A DNA stretch of 64,000 bases from Halorientalis salina (lineage in GTDB: Archaea > Halobacteriota > Halobacteria > Halobacteriales > Haloarculaceae), in assembly GCF_005049285.1 (NCBI RefSeq), contig NZ_SOSC01000003.1, positions 124,001 through 188,000 of the forward strand. The letters are read 5' to 3'. Positions 43,846 through 52,403 of the stretch are shown here, piece by piece. Numbering within the stretch: position 1 is the first letter of the stretch; each line of letters starts with the position of its first letter. The notes beneath the pieces were generated by a model. That model made no database searches. It saw nothing but the letters and a program-made list of their open reading frames with translations, and was not told the origin of the DNA. The position numbers were made by a program, and so were the translations under genes.

Positions 43846-44592
43846 TCAGACAGGTTCGACCGGCGTCTCCGCTCGGTAGACCATCCGCATCGGGAGCCCA
43901 GTCGCGTCCGTCGGCGGGTCCTCGGGAAGCGACCGGAGTGACCCTGGTCCGGGGCAGGCCGTGTACCCGAGCGCGACGGCGTCGAGCACGTCGTGGACGG
44001 TCACGTCGTGGCCGGCGGTCGCCTCCGCACACTCCTGGACGACGGGCGGGGCGTCGCGGTCGAACGTCGCCAGCGCGCGCATCCGCTCGGCGTAGCCGCC
44101 GGCGGTCTCGGGGTCGCGTTCGAGAGTCGTCCCCGCGAAGGCGCGGTAACAGACCTCTGGATGGGTCTCGGCGAACACGGGGCGGGCCTCGCTCACTTCC
44201 TTGAGCAGTTCGTCGACGGCGACGATGCCGTCGCTGATGGCGAAGGCATCCTCCGAGAGGCGATCACCCGTCTTCCGCTCGTTCGCCCGGTTCGCGGCCG
44301 GATAGCGGCGTTTTCGCGCGGCTTCGCGAACGGGTGCGTCCGTGACGGCCGCGGCTCGGGGCCCCAGGACAGCACGGGCCGCGTCCTCGCACGGCCGCGG
44401 CGTCGTCCCGCTCTCGACGAGCCCGATGGGAACGTCGACCAGGATCAGTTCGGCGATCTCCTCGTAGCGGGCCCAGACCTCGCCGACGCCCGCGAACACG
44501 TCGGCGTGATCGAACCCGTCGGCGTCGAAGACGGCAGCCAGCCAGTGCTCGCCGCCATAGGTCACGCCCACGAACAGCGGGTCGTCGGTCAT
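43846..44592 (-). CDS. DUF429 family protein (predicted RNase H-like nuclease)
   Basis: 248 residues. N-terminal FVGVTYGGEHWLAAVFDADGFD and ILVDVPIGLVESGTTPRPCEDAARAVLG with the DxPIGL motif; AETHPEVCYRAFAG later. DUF429 is predicted to have an RNase H-like fold. Real activity is unproven. Start at 44592 (MTDDPLFVGV) rather than upstream, where residues are basic and unlike the family. Confidence 0.85.
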   Translation of the reverse strand: MTDDPLFVGVTYGGEHWLAAVFDADGFDHADVFAGVGEVWARYEEIAELILVDVPIGLVESGTTPRPCEDAARAVLGPRAAAVTDAPVREAARKRRYPAANRANERKTGDRLSEDAFAISDGIVAVDELLKEVSEARPVFAETHPEVCYRAFAGTTLERDPETAGGYAERMRALATFDRDAPPVVQECAEATAGHDVTVHDVLDAVALGYTACPGPGSLRSLPEDPPTDATGLPMRMVYRAETPVEPV

Positions 44593-44706
44593 CACCGAAG
44601 CATACGGTCGGATACGCAAAAAGGGCGGGGCGACGGTGCTCGTGGTCGTCCGCGCTCGCTGTCCCGAACCGACAGAACCGAGAGGGTCGGCGACGGTCGG
44701 TGACGC

Positions 44707-45060
44707 ATGGACCGGATCGGCTTCGAGGACGCCGAGACCTACGAACCGGACGCGGGGTGGCAGCGGGCCGCACTCGCCGGAAGCGACGACGTGAGCCTGG
44801 AGTGGTTCGAGAAACCGCCGGGCCACTCCTCGCCGATGCACGACCACGAGAACGGACAGGTGTGTCTCGTCCTCGACGGGGAACTCACGATCTACACCGA
44901 GGATGACGAGGCGCGGCTCCGGCAGTACGATTCGGTGTGGCTCGACCCCTGGGAGTCCCACCGCGTCGAAAACACCGGCGACACCACCGCGGTGGGGCTG
45001 GACGTGTTCACACCCGGACGCTCCTTCGACTTCTGGACCGACCGCGACACCGACGACTGA
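44707..45060 (+). CDS. Cupin domain protein
   Basis: 117 residues. One cupin barrel: PPGHSSPMHDHENGQVCLVLDGELTIY (metal-binding HDHE-Q motif) and later WESHRVENTGDTTAVGLDVFTPGR (second His). Could bind a metal and act as a dioxygenase, isomerase or ligand-binding regulator; too short to decide. Confidence 0.85.
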   Translation: MDRIGFEDAETYEPDAGWQRAALAGSDDVSLEWFEKPPGHSSPMHDHENGQVCLVLDGELTIYTEDDEARLRQYDSVWLDPWESHRVENTGDTTAVGLDVFTPGRSFDFWTDRDTDD

Positions 45061-45142
45061 GGCGGACCGCTGTCGCCGGGACCGAGACGACCGCACGCGT
45101 CGCGCGGTCGATCCGGTCCTGTTCGACGGGAACCCCAGGAGG

Positions 45143-45316
45143 CTACTTCGTGACCTTGTCCAGGGGGACCAGCCGATGTTCGAGCGTCGGCTTCGTGTAC
45201 CCCGAGGACTCCTCTGTCATACCGCTCGTGAACACCTTCACCTTCTGCTGGAGGACGTGTGGCTCTCCTTTCTTGTTCTTGATGATGTCGACGGACTCCC
45301 ACGCCTCGTCTTCCAT
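45143..45316 (-). CDS. Small conserved-looking protein, 57 residues
   Basis: Reads MEDEAWESVDIIKNKKGEPH, then VLQQKVKVFTSGMTEESSGY and TKPTLEHRLVPLDKVTK. A well-behaved acidic start, lysine-rich middle and clear stop, flanked by compact intergenic DNA, suggest a real short gene of unknown function. The 82 bp up to the cupin stop hold nothing else. Confidence 0.72.
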   Translation of the reverse strand: MEDEAWESVDIIKNKKGEPHVLQQKVKVFTSGMTEESSGYTKPTLEHRLVPLDKVTK

Positions 45317-45381
45317 ACTGGGAGGAGTATCGCACGTCCGAGGTTATCTCTTTCGGCCGACCGCCGGGTCCGGCCGCCCCG

Positions 45382-46224
45382 TCACTCGCTGAGCCGCCCG
45401 ATCTCGGCCTCGGAGAGGTCGATACTCGCGGCGGCGACGTTCTCTTCGAGATGGTCCAGGCTGGACGTACCGGGGATGGGCAGCGTCACCGGCGAGTGCT
45501 GGAGGTGCCAGGCGAGCGCGATCTGCATCCGCGTCGCGTCGTGGGTCTCGGCGATCTCGTCCATGACGGCCTCTTTCTCCCCGAGGTCGCCGGCACCCAG
45601 CGGGAACCACGGGATGAAGCCGATGCCGTACTCCTCGCAGGCCTCCAGGACTGCGGCCTCTTCGCGGTCGCCGGGGTTGTACTGGTTCTGGACGGTCGCG
45701 ATCTCGACGACCTCGCGGGCCGTCTCCAGTTGGTCGACGCTGACGTTGCTCAGCCCGACGTGCTCGATCAGTCCCTCGTCTTTCAGTTCGGCGAACGCCT
45801 CGACGGACTCGGCGAAGGGCGTGTCGGGGTCCGGGCGGTGGAACTGGTAGAGGTCGATGGTCTCGACGCCGAGTCGATCCCGACTCGCGAGCACCTGGTT
45901 GCGGATGTAGTCCGGGTCGCCGTGAGCGATCCAGTCGCCGTCGGTGTTCCGGAGGAGGCCGGCTTTCGTCGCGACGACGGCGTCATCGGCGACACCGGCC
46001 TCGCGGATGAGTCGCTCGCTCACGCCGGGGCCGTACGAATCGGCCGTGTCGATGAAGTCGACGCCCAACTCCACGGCGCGCTGGAGCACCGTCCGGGCCT
46101 CGGCCTCGTCGTCGGGCGGGCCGACGATGTCGGGCCCGCATAGCCGCATCGCACCGAAGCCGAGCCGGTGGACCGTCAGGTCGCCGCCGATGTCGAACGT
46201 GTCGCTCTCGTTCGTGATTGCCAT
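45382..46224 (-). CDS. Aldo/keto reductase
   Basis: 280 residues. FGAMRLCGPDIVG start, GVDFIDTADSYGPGVSERLI (catalytic Asp and Tyr), VVATKAGLLRN (Lys), LYQFHRPDPDTPFAESVEAFAELKDEGLIEHVGLSN (His). Similar in type to the one at 6.3 kb but clearly a different paralogue. Physiological substrate unknown. Confidence 0.92.
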   Translation of the reverse strand: MAITNESDTFDIGGDLTVHRLGFGAMRLCGPDIVGPPDDEAEARTVLQRAVELGVDFIDTADSYGPGVSERLIREAGVADDAVVATKAGLLRNTDGDWIAHGDPDYIRNQVLASRDRLGVETIDLYQFHRPDPDTPFAESVEAFAELKDEGLIEHVGLSNVSVDQLETAREVVEIATVQNQYNPGDREEAAVLEACEEYGIGFIPWFPLGAGDLGEKEAVMDEIAETHDATRMQIALAWHLQHSPVTLPIPGTSSLDHLEENVAAASIDLSEAEIGRLSE

Positions 46225-46286
46225 GTCCGCACTGCGGGTGGGAGTCGGTTAGATGTTGGCCTCCCGGCCGGTTCGTCCCTCGCCGT

Positions 46287-46844
46287 TCAGGGGCTCAATA
46301 CGAACTCGAACTCGAGTTCGGCCTCGCCGGACGGGCCGGCCTCACCGAGATAGGTGTTGTCGAAGACGAACAGGTAGTCGCCCTCAGGAAACCGGGTCGT
46401 GAAATCGAGCGATTCGACGGCCGAGAACGTCGATTCGGCGCCGACGGTCTCGGGTTCGCGCTGGTAGTCGTTGAACTGATCGACGGTCATGACGTAGCAA
46501 TCGATCGGCCCGTTCCGTATCACCTGTCCGGTGACCGTCATCCGGGACGGTTCGTCGAGGGCAAACGGGAAGTTTGTGTACTGGCCCGTGTCGATTTCGA
46601 CGCGCGCGCTCTTGCCGACCGCCCCGTCTGCCAGCCCCGTCGCGTTCCGTCTGTTCGAGAACGCGTCGGCCTGTTCGGCCCGCCGGAACCGCTGTGACGG
46701 CGTTCGAGTGTTCGTCCGTTCGGGCGTCTCCCCGGCGTCCGGGGACTCGTCGCCACCGCTCGCCCTGTCACCGGACCGGCCGCGTTCGATACACCCACCC
46801 GAAATCCCGGTCGCGACCGCCGCGAGCAGCGCTCGCCGTTGCAT
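46287..46844 (-). CDS. Lipoprotein of unknown function, paralogue A
   Basis: 185 residues. Signal with lipobox ISGGC (Cys18), a Ser/Gly/Arg linker, then a beta-rich domain: AVGKSARVEIDTGQYTNFPFALDEPSRMTVTGQVIRNGPIDCYVMTVDQFNDYQ and EGDYLFVFDNTYLGEAGPSGEAELEFEFVLS. It resembles a pre-peptidase-like or C2-like jelly roll that fixes small ligands on the cell surface. A paralogue lies at 47142. Confidence 0.85.
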   Translation of the reverse strand: MQRRALLAAVATGISGGCIERGRSGDRASGGDESPDAGETPERTNTRTPSQRFRRAEQADAFSNRRNATGLADGAVGKSARVEIDTGQYTNFPFALDEPSRMTVTGQVIRNGPIDCYVMTVDQFNDYQREPETVGAESTFSAVESLDFTTRFPEGDYLFVFDNTYLGEAGPSGEAELEFEFVLSP

Positions 46845-46894
46845 AGGACGACCTTGGCTCACGCACCGTCAAAGCGATTGGGTTTCCAACAACT

Positions 46895-47071
46895 CTATTC
46901 ATCGCCGACGTACACCGTCTTGAGCCGGCCGCCACAGGTCGGACAGCACAGCGTCTGCCAGGTCGTCGGATCGAGGTCGCCCATGGTTTCACGCCTGATC
47001 GCGTCCGCGGGATCGACAGTCTCGCCGCAGGCGTCGCAGGTGAGCGGACCGCTGTCGGTGATACCGGTCAT
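46895..47071 (-). CDS. Small zinc-ribbon protein
   Basis: 58 residues with two CxxC pairs: CDACGETVDPADAIRRETMG and CCPTCGGRLKTVYV. A stand-alone zinc ribbon of the kind that binds nucleic acid or acts as an adaptor. It sits between the two related lipoprotein genes. Start at 47071 (MTGITDSG); the extension upstream is not convincing. Confidence 0.85.
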   Translation of the reverse strand: MTGITDSGPLTCDACGETVDPADAIRRETMGDLDPTTWQTLCCPTCGGRLKTVYVGDE

Positions 47072-47141
47072 CGATCTCCCTAGCGGCGGTGTCGATAAAA
47101 ATCGATGGTGCGTGCCGGCAGCGGTCGCCGACGCGTCGGTG

Positions 47142-47651
47142 TCAGGGCGTCTGGGTCGTCGTGGTGTTCCCGCCCTCACCGGTCCCCGTCAGGACGAACT
47201 CGAACTCGATTTCGACCTCGCCGGACGGTTCGGCGTCGCCGAGGTTCGTGTTGTCGAAGACGAAGAGGTACTCGCCCGACTGGAACTGCTGGGTCAGGTC
47301 GATGGTCTTGATGCTCTCGGCCTCCGATTCGGACGGAACCAGGTTCGGCTGTCGCTGGTACTGGTTGAACTGGTCGGCGGTCATGATGTAGACATCGATC
47401 GGTCCGTTTTTCGTGACCTGCCCCGTGATGTTCATCTCGGACTCCTCTCGGATCGTGAACGGGAAGTTCGCGTACTCGCCCGCCGCGAGCGTGACGCGAG
47501 CGCTCTGACCCACCTCCCCCGGACCCAGGCCGGTCGCGTTCTGGACGTTCGAGAAGGCGTCCTCTTTCCGATTGAAGTTGTTCCCACCCAGTGCATTGCA
47601 ACCTGTCAGTGCCCCCGCCCCCATGACAGCGAGGAATGTACGTCGCCGCAT
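47142..47651 (-). CDS. Lipoprotein of unknown function, paralogue B
   Basis: 169 residues. Tat-like MRRRTFLAVMG with lipobox LTGC (Cys18). The outer domain parallels paralogue A: SARVTLAAGEYANFPFTIREESEMNITGQVTKNGPIDVYIMTADQFNQYQ and GEYLFVFDNTNLGDAEPSGEVEIEFEFVL. C-terminal Thr-rich tail (TTTTQTP). Start at 47651 selected because it begins a normal signal peptide. Confidence 0.87.
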   Translation of the reverse strand: MRRRTFLAVMGAGALTGCNALGGNNFNRKEDAFSNVQNATGLGPGEVGQSARVTLAAGEYANFPFTIREESEMNITGQVTKNGPIDVYIMTADQFNQYQRQPNLVPSESEAESIKTIDLTQQFQSGEYLFVFDNTNLGDAEPSGEVEIEFEFVLTGTGEGGNTTTTQTP

Positions 47652-47814
47652 ATATACAACCAACTTACATCGGTAGTAAAAGACTTTCCGGCTACACGGT
47701 ACCGTCGTGTGCAGTGACACAACCGGGTCGGGCCGCCGCTACCCGTTGTCCCTCTCAGGGTACACGACGGGGCACCCCGGCGTATTTACTGCTGGCCGTT
47801 CAGTTTCCAGTGAG

Positions 47815-49875
47815 ATGTCGGATCGGCCCTCGGGGGAGTCGCAACTGGCGACGCGGTTCGAGGCCATCGTCGCGGCCGCGGGCGGGGCGACACGGGCGGA
47901 CTGGCTGGCGACCGCGGCGAGCGAGCCGGCGGTCCGCGAGCGCCTCGACGACCTGGCCGCCCTGCTCGGGGAGGGTTCCGAGACACCTGCGGCCGCCTAC
48001 CAGGACACGCTCTCGGACGCGACGCGGACCGCGAGCGGACACTTCGCCACCGACCCGACGGTCGCATCGGCGCTTTGCCGCTGGGCCGTCCAGCCACGGG
48101 CCGACGGACGACCCCCGCGCGTGCTCGACCCCGCGACGGGAAGTGGCGTGTTCACGCTTGCCGCCCACGACCGCCTGGCCGCCGTCGCGCCGAATCAGTC
48201 GCCCACGGACCGACTCGAACGCGTCGTCGGCGTCGACGTGGACCCGGTCGCGCTGGCGCTGACCGGCCATCAGCTGCTCGCGAACGCGCGGCCCGAGACC
48301 GCCCCGCTGGAACTGTACGAGGCAGACTTCTTCGAGGTGAGTCCCGGCCCCGAGCGGACCTGTACCGTGACCGCAGACGGCGTCCGGGCCGGCGAGTTCG
48401 ATGCCGTCGTAGGCAACCCGCCGTACGTCCGGCAGGAGACGACCGATATCGACCGCGCCCGCGAGCACCTCGCGGCATTCGGACCGGACGGCGAGACGCC
48501 GTATCTCGACGGCGAGCGAGCGCTGAGTCGACGGAGCGACGCCTACGTCTACTTCGTCACGCACGCGACGCAGTTCCTCCGCGAGGGTGGCCGTCTCGGC
48601 GTCGTCATTCCGGCGAAGTGGCTGGTGACCCGGTACGGCGAGTCGTTCCAGCGGTTCCTCTTCGACCACTACCGCGTCGAAAGCGTCGTCGGGTTCGGTG
48701 CTCGCGCGTTCGACGACGCGCTGGTCGACACCGTCCTCCTCCTCGCGGAGCGCCGCGAGAACGCCGCTGCCCGTCGATCGACGCCCGTCCGCTTTTCCCG
48801 TCTCGACGACCAGGTGTCCGTCTCGCGCCTCCTCTCGACGGTCGAGTCAGCAGAACCGCCAGACGACGAAGCGGCGATGGCAGTCTGGAACACCGACGAC
48901 GTCCGAACGGTGACCGTCGACCAGGGAAGCCTCGCCGACGGGGACACGGGGAAACAGTCACCGTATCTCGACGCGCCGGCCCCGTTCATTCGGCTGCTCG
49001 CCGGGGAGACGCTCGCCCCACTCGGGTCGTTCACGACCGTTCACCGGGGCGTCATGACCGGTGCGAACGACTTCTTCTTCCTCGACGGACCCGGTCCCGG
49101 CGCGGCCGTCGAAGCCCGGTTCCGGACGCCCGCGATCAAGAGCATCCGCGACGTCGACGGCCGGGTCGTCACCGCCGCCGAGACCGACCGCGAACTCCTC
49201 GACGTTCACGACTACGTCGCGTCCGTTCGAGCCGAAACCGGGGTCGGCGATGCGACCACCACAGCGGTCGTGGACGCGCTGGCCCGCGACGGGTACGACG
49301 GCCTCCGGGAGTACGTCGAGTGGGGGACGGATCAGGAGTTCCACGAACGGAGTTCCTGTGCGTCGCGTCCGGTGTGGTTCGACCTCGGGGACCTGACGGC
49401 ACCAACGGTGTTCGTCCCGAAGTTCTTCGACGAACGGGTGGTGGTCGTCGCCAACCCCGACGGCCTGCTGGCGGGCAACGCCGTCGACTGCCTGGGGGTC
49501 GACGAGGGCGTCGACGAGCGTACTCTCCTCGGCGTCCTCAACACCACACTCACGAAGGCCCTCCTGGAGTGTTGGGGGCGCACCGAGGGCGGCGGCGCGC
49601 TCCAGATCATGACCTACGAACTGTCGACGCTCCCCGTGCCCGACCCCCGGACGTTCGATGCGTCGACACAGGAGGCGATCGCAGCGACGACCGACGCGCT
49701 GCTGGCCGGCGATTCGGACGCAGTCCGTCGGCTCGACCGACTCGTCCTCGACGCCATCGAGACGGATATCTCCGTCGAGGACTGTCGACGGCTTCGCGAG
49801 GAGATGGTTCGCCGACGGGTTCGGACCGGCCGAGAGTCTGTCCCACCGCTGGTGGAGGAGTCGGACGCGAGTTAG
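47815..49875 (+). CDS. Orphan N6-adenine DNA methyltransferase (Eco57I/TaqI-type)
   Basis: 686 residues. SAM-binding motif LDPATGSGVFTLAA and the catalytic NPPYVR motif, followed by a large C-terminal part (from about 360) similar to target-recognition regions of Eco57I/TaqI-like enzymes (LSTLPVPDPRTF, LLECWGRTEGGGALQIMTYEL). No restriction endonuclease motif and no neighbouring restriction gene, so it is either a stand-alone epigenetic methylase or one half of a system split elsewhere. ATG at 47815 chosen. Its 3' end overlaps the convergent GST-like gene by 4 bp. Confidence 0.9.
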   Translation: MSDRPSGESQLATRFEAIVAAAGGATRADWLATAASEPAVRERLDDLAALLGEGSETPAAAYQDTLSDATRTASGHFATDPTVASALCRWAVQPRADGRPPRVLDPATGSGVFTLAAHDRLAAVAPNQSPTDRLERVVGVDVDPVALALTGHQLLANARPETAPLELYEADFFEVSPGPERTCTVTADGVRAGEFDAVVGNPPYVRQETTDIDRAREHLAAFGPDGETPYLDGERALSRRSDAYVYFVTHATQFLREGGRLGVVIPAKWLVTRYGESFQRFLFDHYRVESVVGFGARAFDDALVDTVLLLAERRENAAARRSTPVRFSRLDDQVSVSRLLSTVESAEPPDDEAAMAVWNTDDVRTVTVDQGSLADGDTGKQSPYLDAPAPFIRLLAGETLAPLGSFTTVHRGVMTGANDFFFLDGPGPGAAVEARFRTPAIKSIRDVDGRVVTAAETDRELLDVHDYVASVRAETGVGDATTTAVVDALARDGYDGLREYVEWGTDQEFHERSSCASRPVWFDLGDLTAPTVFVPKFFDERVVVVANPDGLLAGNAVDCLGVDEGVDERTLLGVLNTTLTKALLECWGRTEGGGALQIMTYELSTLPVPDPRTFDASTQEAIAATTDALLAGDSDAVRRLDRLVLDAIETDISVEDCRRLREEMVRRRVRTGRESVPPLVEESDAS

Positions 49876-50870
49876 GCCAGCGGGAGCAGGTCTTCGGGCG
49901 GACCGCCCGGCAGTTCGTCGCGGTCGTGATCGGCTTCGAAGTCAAGGTCCGGCCCGGCGGCAACGATGCGCGAGGGCGTCACGTCCGGGTGGGTCGTGTA
50001 GTAGTGTTCCGTGATGTGGTCCATGTTCACGGTATCGGCCACACCTGGCGTTTGATAGAGGTCACGCAGGTACGGCCAGAGGTTGTCGTACTGCTGGATC
50101 AGCTGCTTGTTGCACATGAAGTGGGTGTGGTACACCTGGTCGAAGCGAACCAGCGTCGTGAACATGCAGACGTCCGCTTCGGTCAGTCGGTCGCCCGCGA
50201 GGTAGCGCTGGTCCGCGAGGACCTCGTCCCAGTGGTCGAGCGCGTCGAACAGCTCCGAGACGGCGCTGTCGTAGGCGTCCTGACTTTTGGCGAAGCCCGC
50301 CCGATAGACGCCGTTGTTGATGGGTTCGTAGATCTCGTCGATGATGCGGTCGACCTCGTCCTGGTACCCTTCGGGGTAGAGGTCGACGTTCCGACTCGAC
50401 ACACTGTCCATCTCCGTGTCGAGCATCCGGATGATCTCGGCGGACTCGTTGTTGACGATGGTGTCCTGTTGTTTGTCCCAGAGGACCGGGACGGTCACCC
50501 GACAGGTCGCGTCCGGGTCGGCTTCGACGTATGCCTCCCGGAGGTAGTCGAAGCCGCTGACGGTGTCGGGCGTACAGCCCGCCTTCTCGGGCGTGAACTG
50601 CCAACCGTCGTCGTCGCGGAACGGGTCGACGACGTCGACCGTGATGGCGTCTTCGAGTCCTTTGAGCGCCCGAACCAGCAGCGCCCGGTGTGCCCACGGG
50701 CACGCGTAGGAGACGTAGAGGTGGTACCGACCAGCTTCGGCCGGGAACTCGGCGTCCGGATCGTCTTCGATGCGGTCGTGGAAGGTCGTCTCCTGGCGCT
50801 CGAACTCGCCGTCCTCGTTGGTCGATTCGTACTCGCCGGTCCGCCACTCGCCGTCGACAAGGTGGTTCAT
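49872..50870 (-). CDS. Xi-class glutathione S-transferase (glutathionyl-hydroquinone reductase-like)
   Basis: 332 residues. Catalytic YVSYACPWAHRALLVRALKG with Cys57 in the CPWAH motif and IVNNESAEIIRMLDTEMD thiol-binding loop; C-terminal helical domain with LAGDRLTEADVCMFTTLVRFD. These enzymes reduce glutathionyl-hydroquinones; haloarchaea use gamma-glutamylcysteine instead of glutathione, so the in vivo thiol probably differs. ATG at 50870 gives a normal N-terminus. Confidence 0.92.
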   Translation of the reverse strand: MNHLVDGEWRTGEYESTNEDGEFERQETTFHDRIEDDPDAEFPAEAGRYHLYVSYACPWAHRALLVRALKGLEDAITVDVVDPFRDDDGWQFTPEKAGCTPDTVSGFDYLREAYVEADPDATCRVTVPVLWDKQQDTIVNNESAEIIRMLDTEMDSVSSRNVDLYPEGYQDEVDRIIDEIYEPINNGVYRAGFAKSQDAYDSAVSELFDALDHWDEVLADQRYLAGDRLTEADVCMFTTLVRFDQVYHTHFMCNKQLIQQYDNLWPYLRDLYQTPGVADTVNMDHITEHYYTTHPDVTPSRIVAAGPDLDFEADHDRDELPGGPPEDLLPLA

Positions 50871-51085
50871 GCTATCCGAATAGGAACGCCATCCGTAAAA
50901 ACAGCCCAGTGACACCGGTGTAACCGACCGCATTCGGGCGATTTTATCGACGACTACTCGCCGTCGAGACCCGCCTGGCCCGGCCCCACCGCCCTCGACG
51001 GAGCGGTTTCGGAACCCGCTCACCGGGGAACTGTAGTTCGACGGCTTTATTTACGCGCTTAGCCACGGATTCCACAAGAGTATCT

Positions 51086-51616
51086 ATGTCCGACAAGCCC
51101 GCCTCGATGTACCGGGAAATCAGCAAGCCACCGTACACGCGACGCGAGTACATCACTGGCATTCCCGGCTCGAAGATCGCACAGCACCAGATGGGGGACA
51201 AACAGACCGAAGGCGACGACTACCCCGTTCAGATCAGCCTCATCGTCGAGGAAGAGGTCCAGCTGCGCCACGGCTCGATGGAGGCCTCGCGCCTGTCGGC
51301 CAACCGCCACCTCATCAAGGAGTTCGGCGAAGGTAACTACAAGATGGTCCTGCGGAAGTTCCCCCACCACGTCATCCGGGAGAACAAGCAGGCGACCGGG
51401 GCGGGTGCGGACCGTGTCTCCGACGGGATGCGCCAGTCCTTCGGGAAGATCGTCGGCACCGCCGCCCGTATCGAGAAGGGCGAACGGCTCTTTACCGCCT
51501 ACTGCGAGGTCGACCAGGCCGAAGAGGTCAAGGAAGCGTTCCGCCGCGCCTACAACAAGATCTCCCCGCCCTGCCGCATCACGGTCGAGCGAGGAGAAGA
51601 ACTGCTCATCGCGTAA
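51086..51616 (+). CDS. rpl10e: Large-subunit ribosomal protein L10e (uL16 family)
   Basis: 176 residues, full-length archaeal L10e: [22 protein letters not shown] at the start, [54 protein letters not shown]. Binds 23S/5S rRNA near the A site. The last 10 codons (ERGEELLIA and stop) are inside a 61-bp tandem repeat that continues past the stop. Confidence 0.96.
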   Translation: MSDKPASMYREISKPPYTRREYITGIPGSKIAQHQMGDKQTEGDDYPVQISLIVEEEVQLRHGSMEASRLSANRHLIKEFGEGNYKMVLRKFPHHVIRENKQATGAGADRVSDGMRQSFGKIVGTAARIEKGERLFTAYCEVDQAEEVKEAFRRAYNKISPPCRITVERGEELLIA

Positions 51617-51737
51617 GCTGACGAGCGTCTTGTTCTCCTCGGTCGCAGAGCGAGGAGAAGAACTGCTCATCGCGTAAGCTGACGAGCGTCTTGTTCTCCT
51701 CGGTCGCAGAGCGAGGAGCAGAACTGCTCATCGCGTG
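51587..51737 (+). repeat. 61-bp tandem repeat spanning the L10e stop codon
   Basis: Unit from gagcgaggagaagaactgc repeats at 51587, 51648 and 51709 (the last partial, with one a-to-c and one a-to-g change). Each unit contains the L10e C-terminus and stop, plus the inverted partner of GAGGAGAA (TTCTCCTC), so the region can fold as successive stem-loops with the stop codon in the loop. Possible terminator duplication. Confidence 0.92.
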
Positions 51738-51783
51738 AGATCCGGTTCCACTGCGGTCGTGTTCGCGACCAGTTCCGACAGCG

Positions 51784-52215
51784 TCAGTCGTCGCTCGACA
51801 TCCGAACGGTGAGAACAGGGGCCTCGGCCGTTCGAACGACCTTCTCGGCGACGCTTCCCAGGAGGTAGCGGTCCAGACCGCGCCGTCCGTGCGTTCCCAT
51901 CACGATCATGTCGATGCGTTCCGTATCGGCGTAGTCGATGATCGCGTTGTAGGGGTCGCCGTCCCGGATCTCGGTGGTGACCTCGATGTCGCGGCCGGCG
52001 ACGCGGTCGGCCGTCTCCTCGACGACGTCCTCGCCCCTGTCCCAGAGCGACTCGACAGTCGTCGACTCCGCTGCCCCGCTGCCGAGGTACGTCGTGTCGA
52101 CGACGAACAGCACGTGTATCCCTGCATCGTGCGTTTCAGCCAGTTCGATCGCGTGGTCCAGTGCCACGTCCGCACCGTCGGACCCGTCCGTCGGGAAGAG
52201 TATCTCGTCGTACAC
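51784..52215 (-). CDS. Universal stress protein (UspA)
   Basis: 143 residues if started at the GTG at 52215 (V-Y-D-EILFPTDGSDGA). Usp signatures: strand ILFPTDGSDGADVALDHAIELAE, MIVMGTHGRRGLDRYLLGSVAEKVVRTAEAPVLTVR with the GxxGxxxxxxGS-type ATP-binding loop. An upstream in-frame ATG at 52290 or beyond would add a non-family, basic segment. The GTG start is inferred from family length. Confidence 0.9.
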   Translation of the reverse strand: MYDEILFPTDGSDGADVALDHAIELAETHDAGIHVLFVVDTTYLGSGAAESTTVESLWDRGEDVVEETADRVAGRDIEVTTEIRDGDPYNAIIDYADTERIDMIVMGTHGRRGLDRYLLGSVAEKVVRTAEAPVLTVRMSSDD

Positions 52216-52403
52216 AGCTAGCCTTTCACCCGAGTACTGATTAACAGTTCTCGTGATTATCAGGCAGTAGGAACGGTCGTACGGGATCATAACCCGTACT
52301 ACCTCTCGTTTTCCGACCGGAGTGTGCATTCGCCGCCGCCCGTCAAAAATTCGAGTGCCAGCGGGGTCGGCGGTCTTTTGTCGGTTCGCCCCAATCCACG
52401 GGC

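Noticed and set aside
48075-50912. 945-residue open frame on the plus strand overlapping the methylase
   Set aside because: High-GC shadow frame; very rich in Arg and Pro, no family features, and it overlaps two well-supported genes.
51587-51737. CRISPR-like repeats
   Set aside because: Repeats are directly abutting 61-bp units with no variable spacers, and no cas genes are present.
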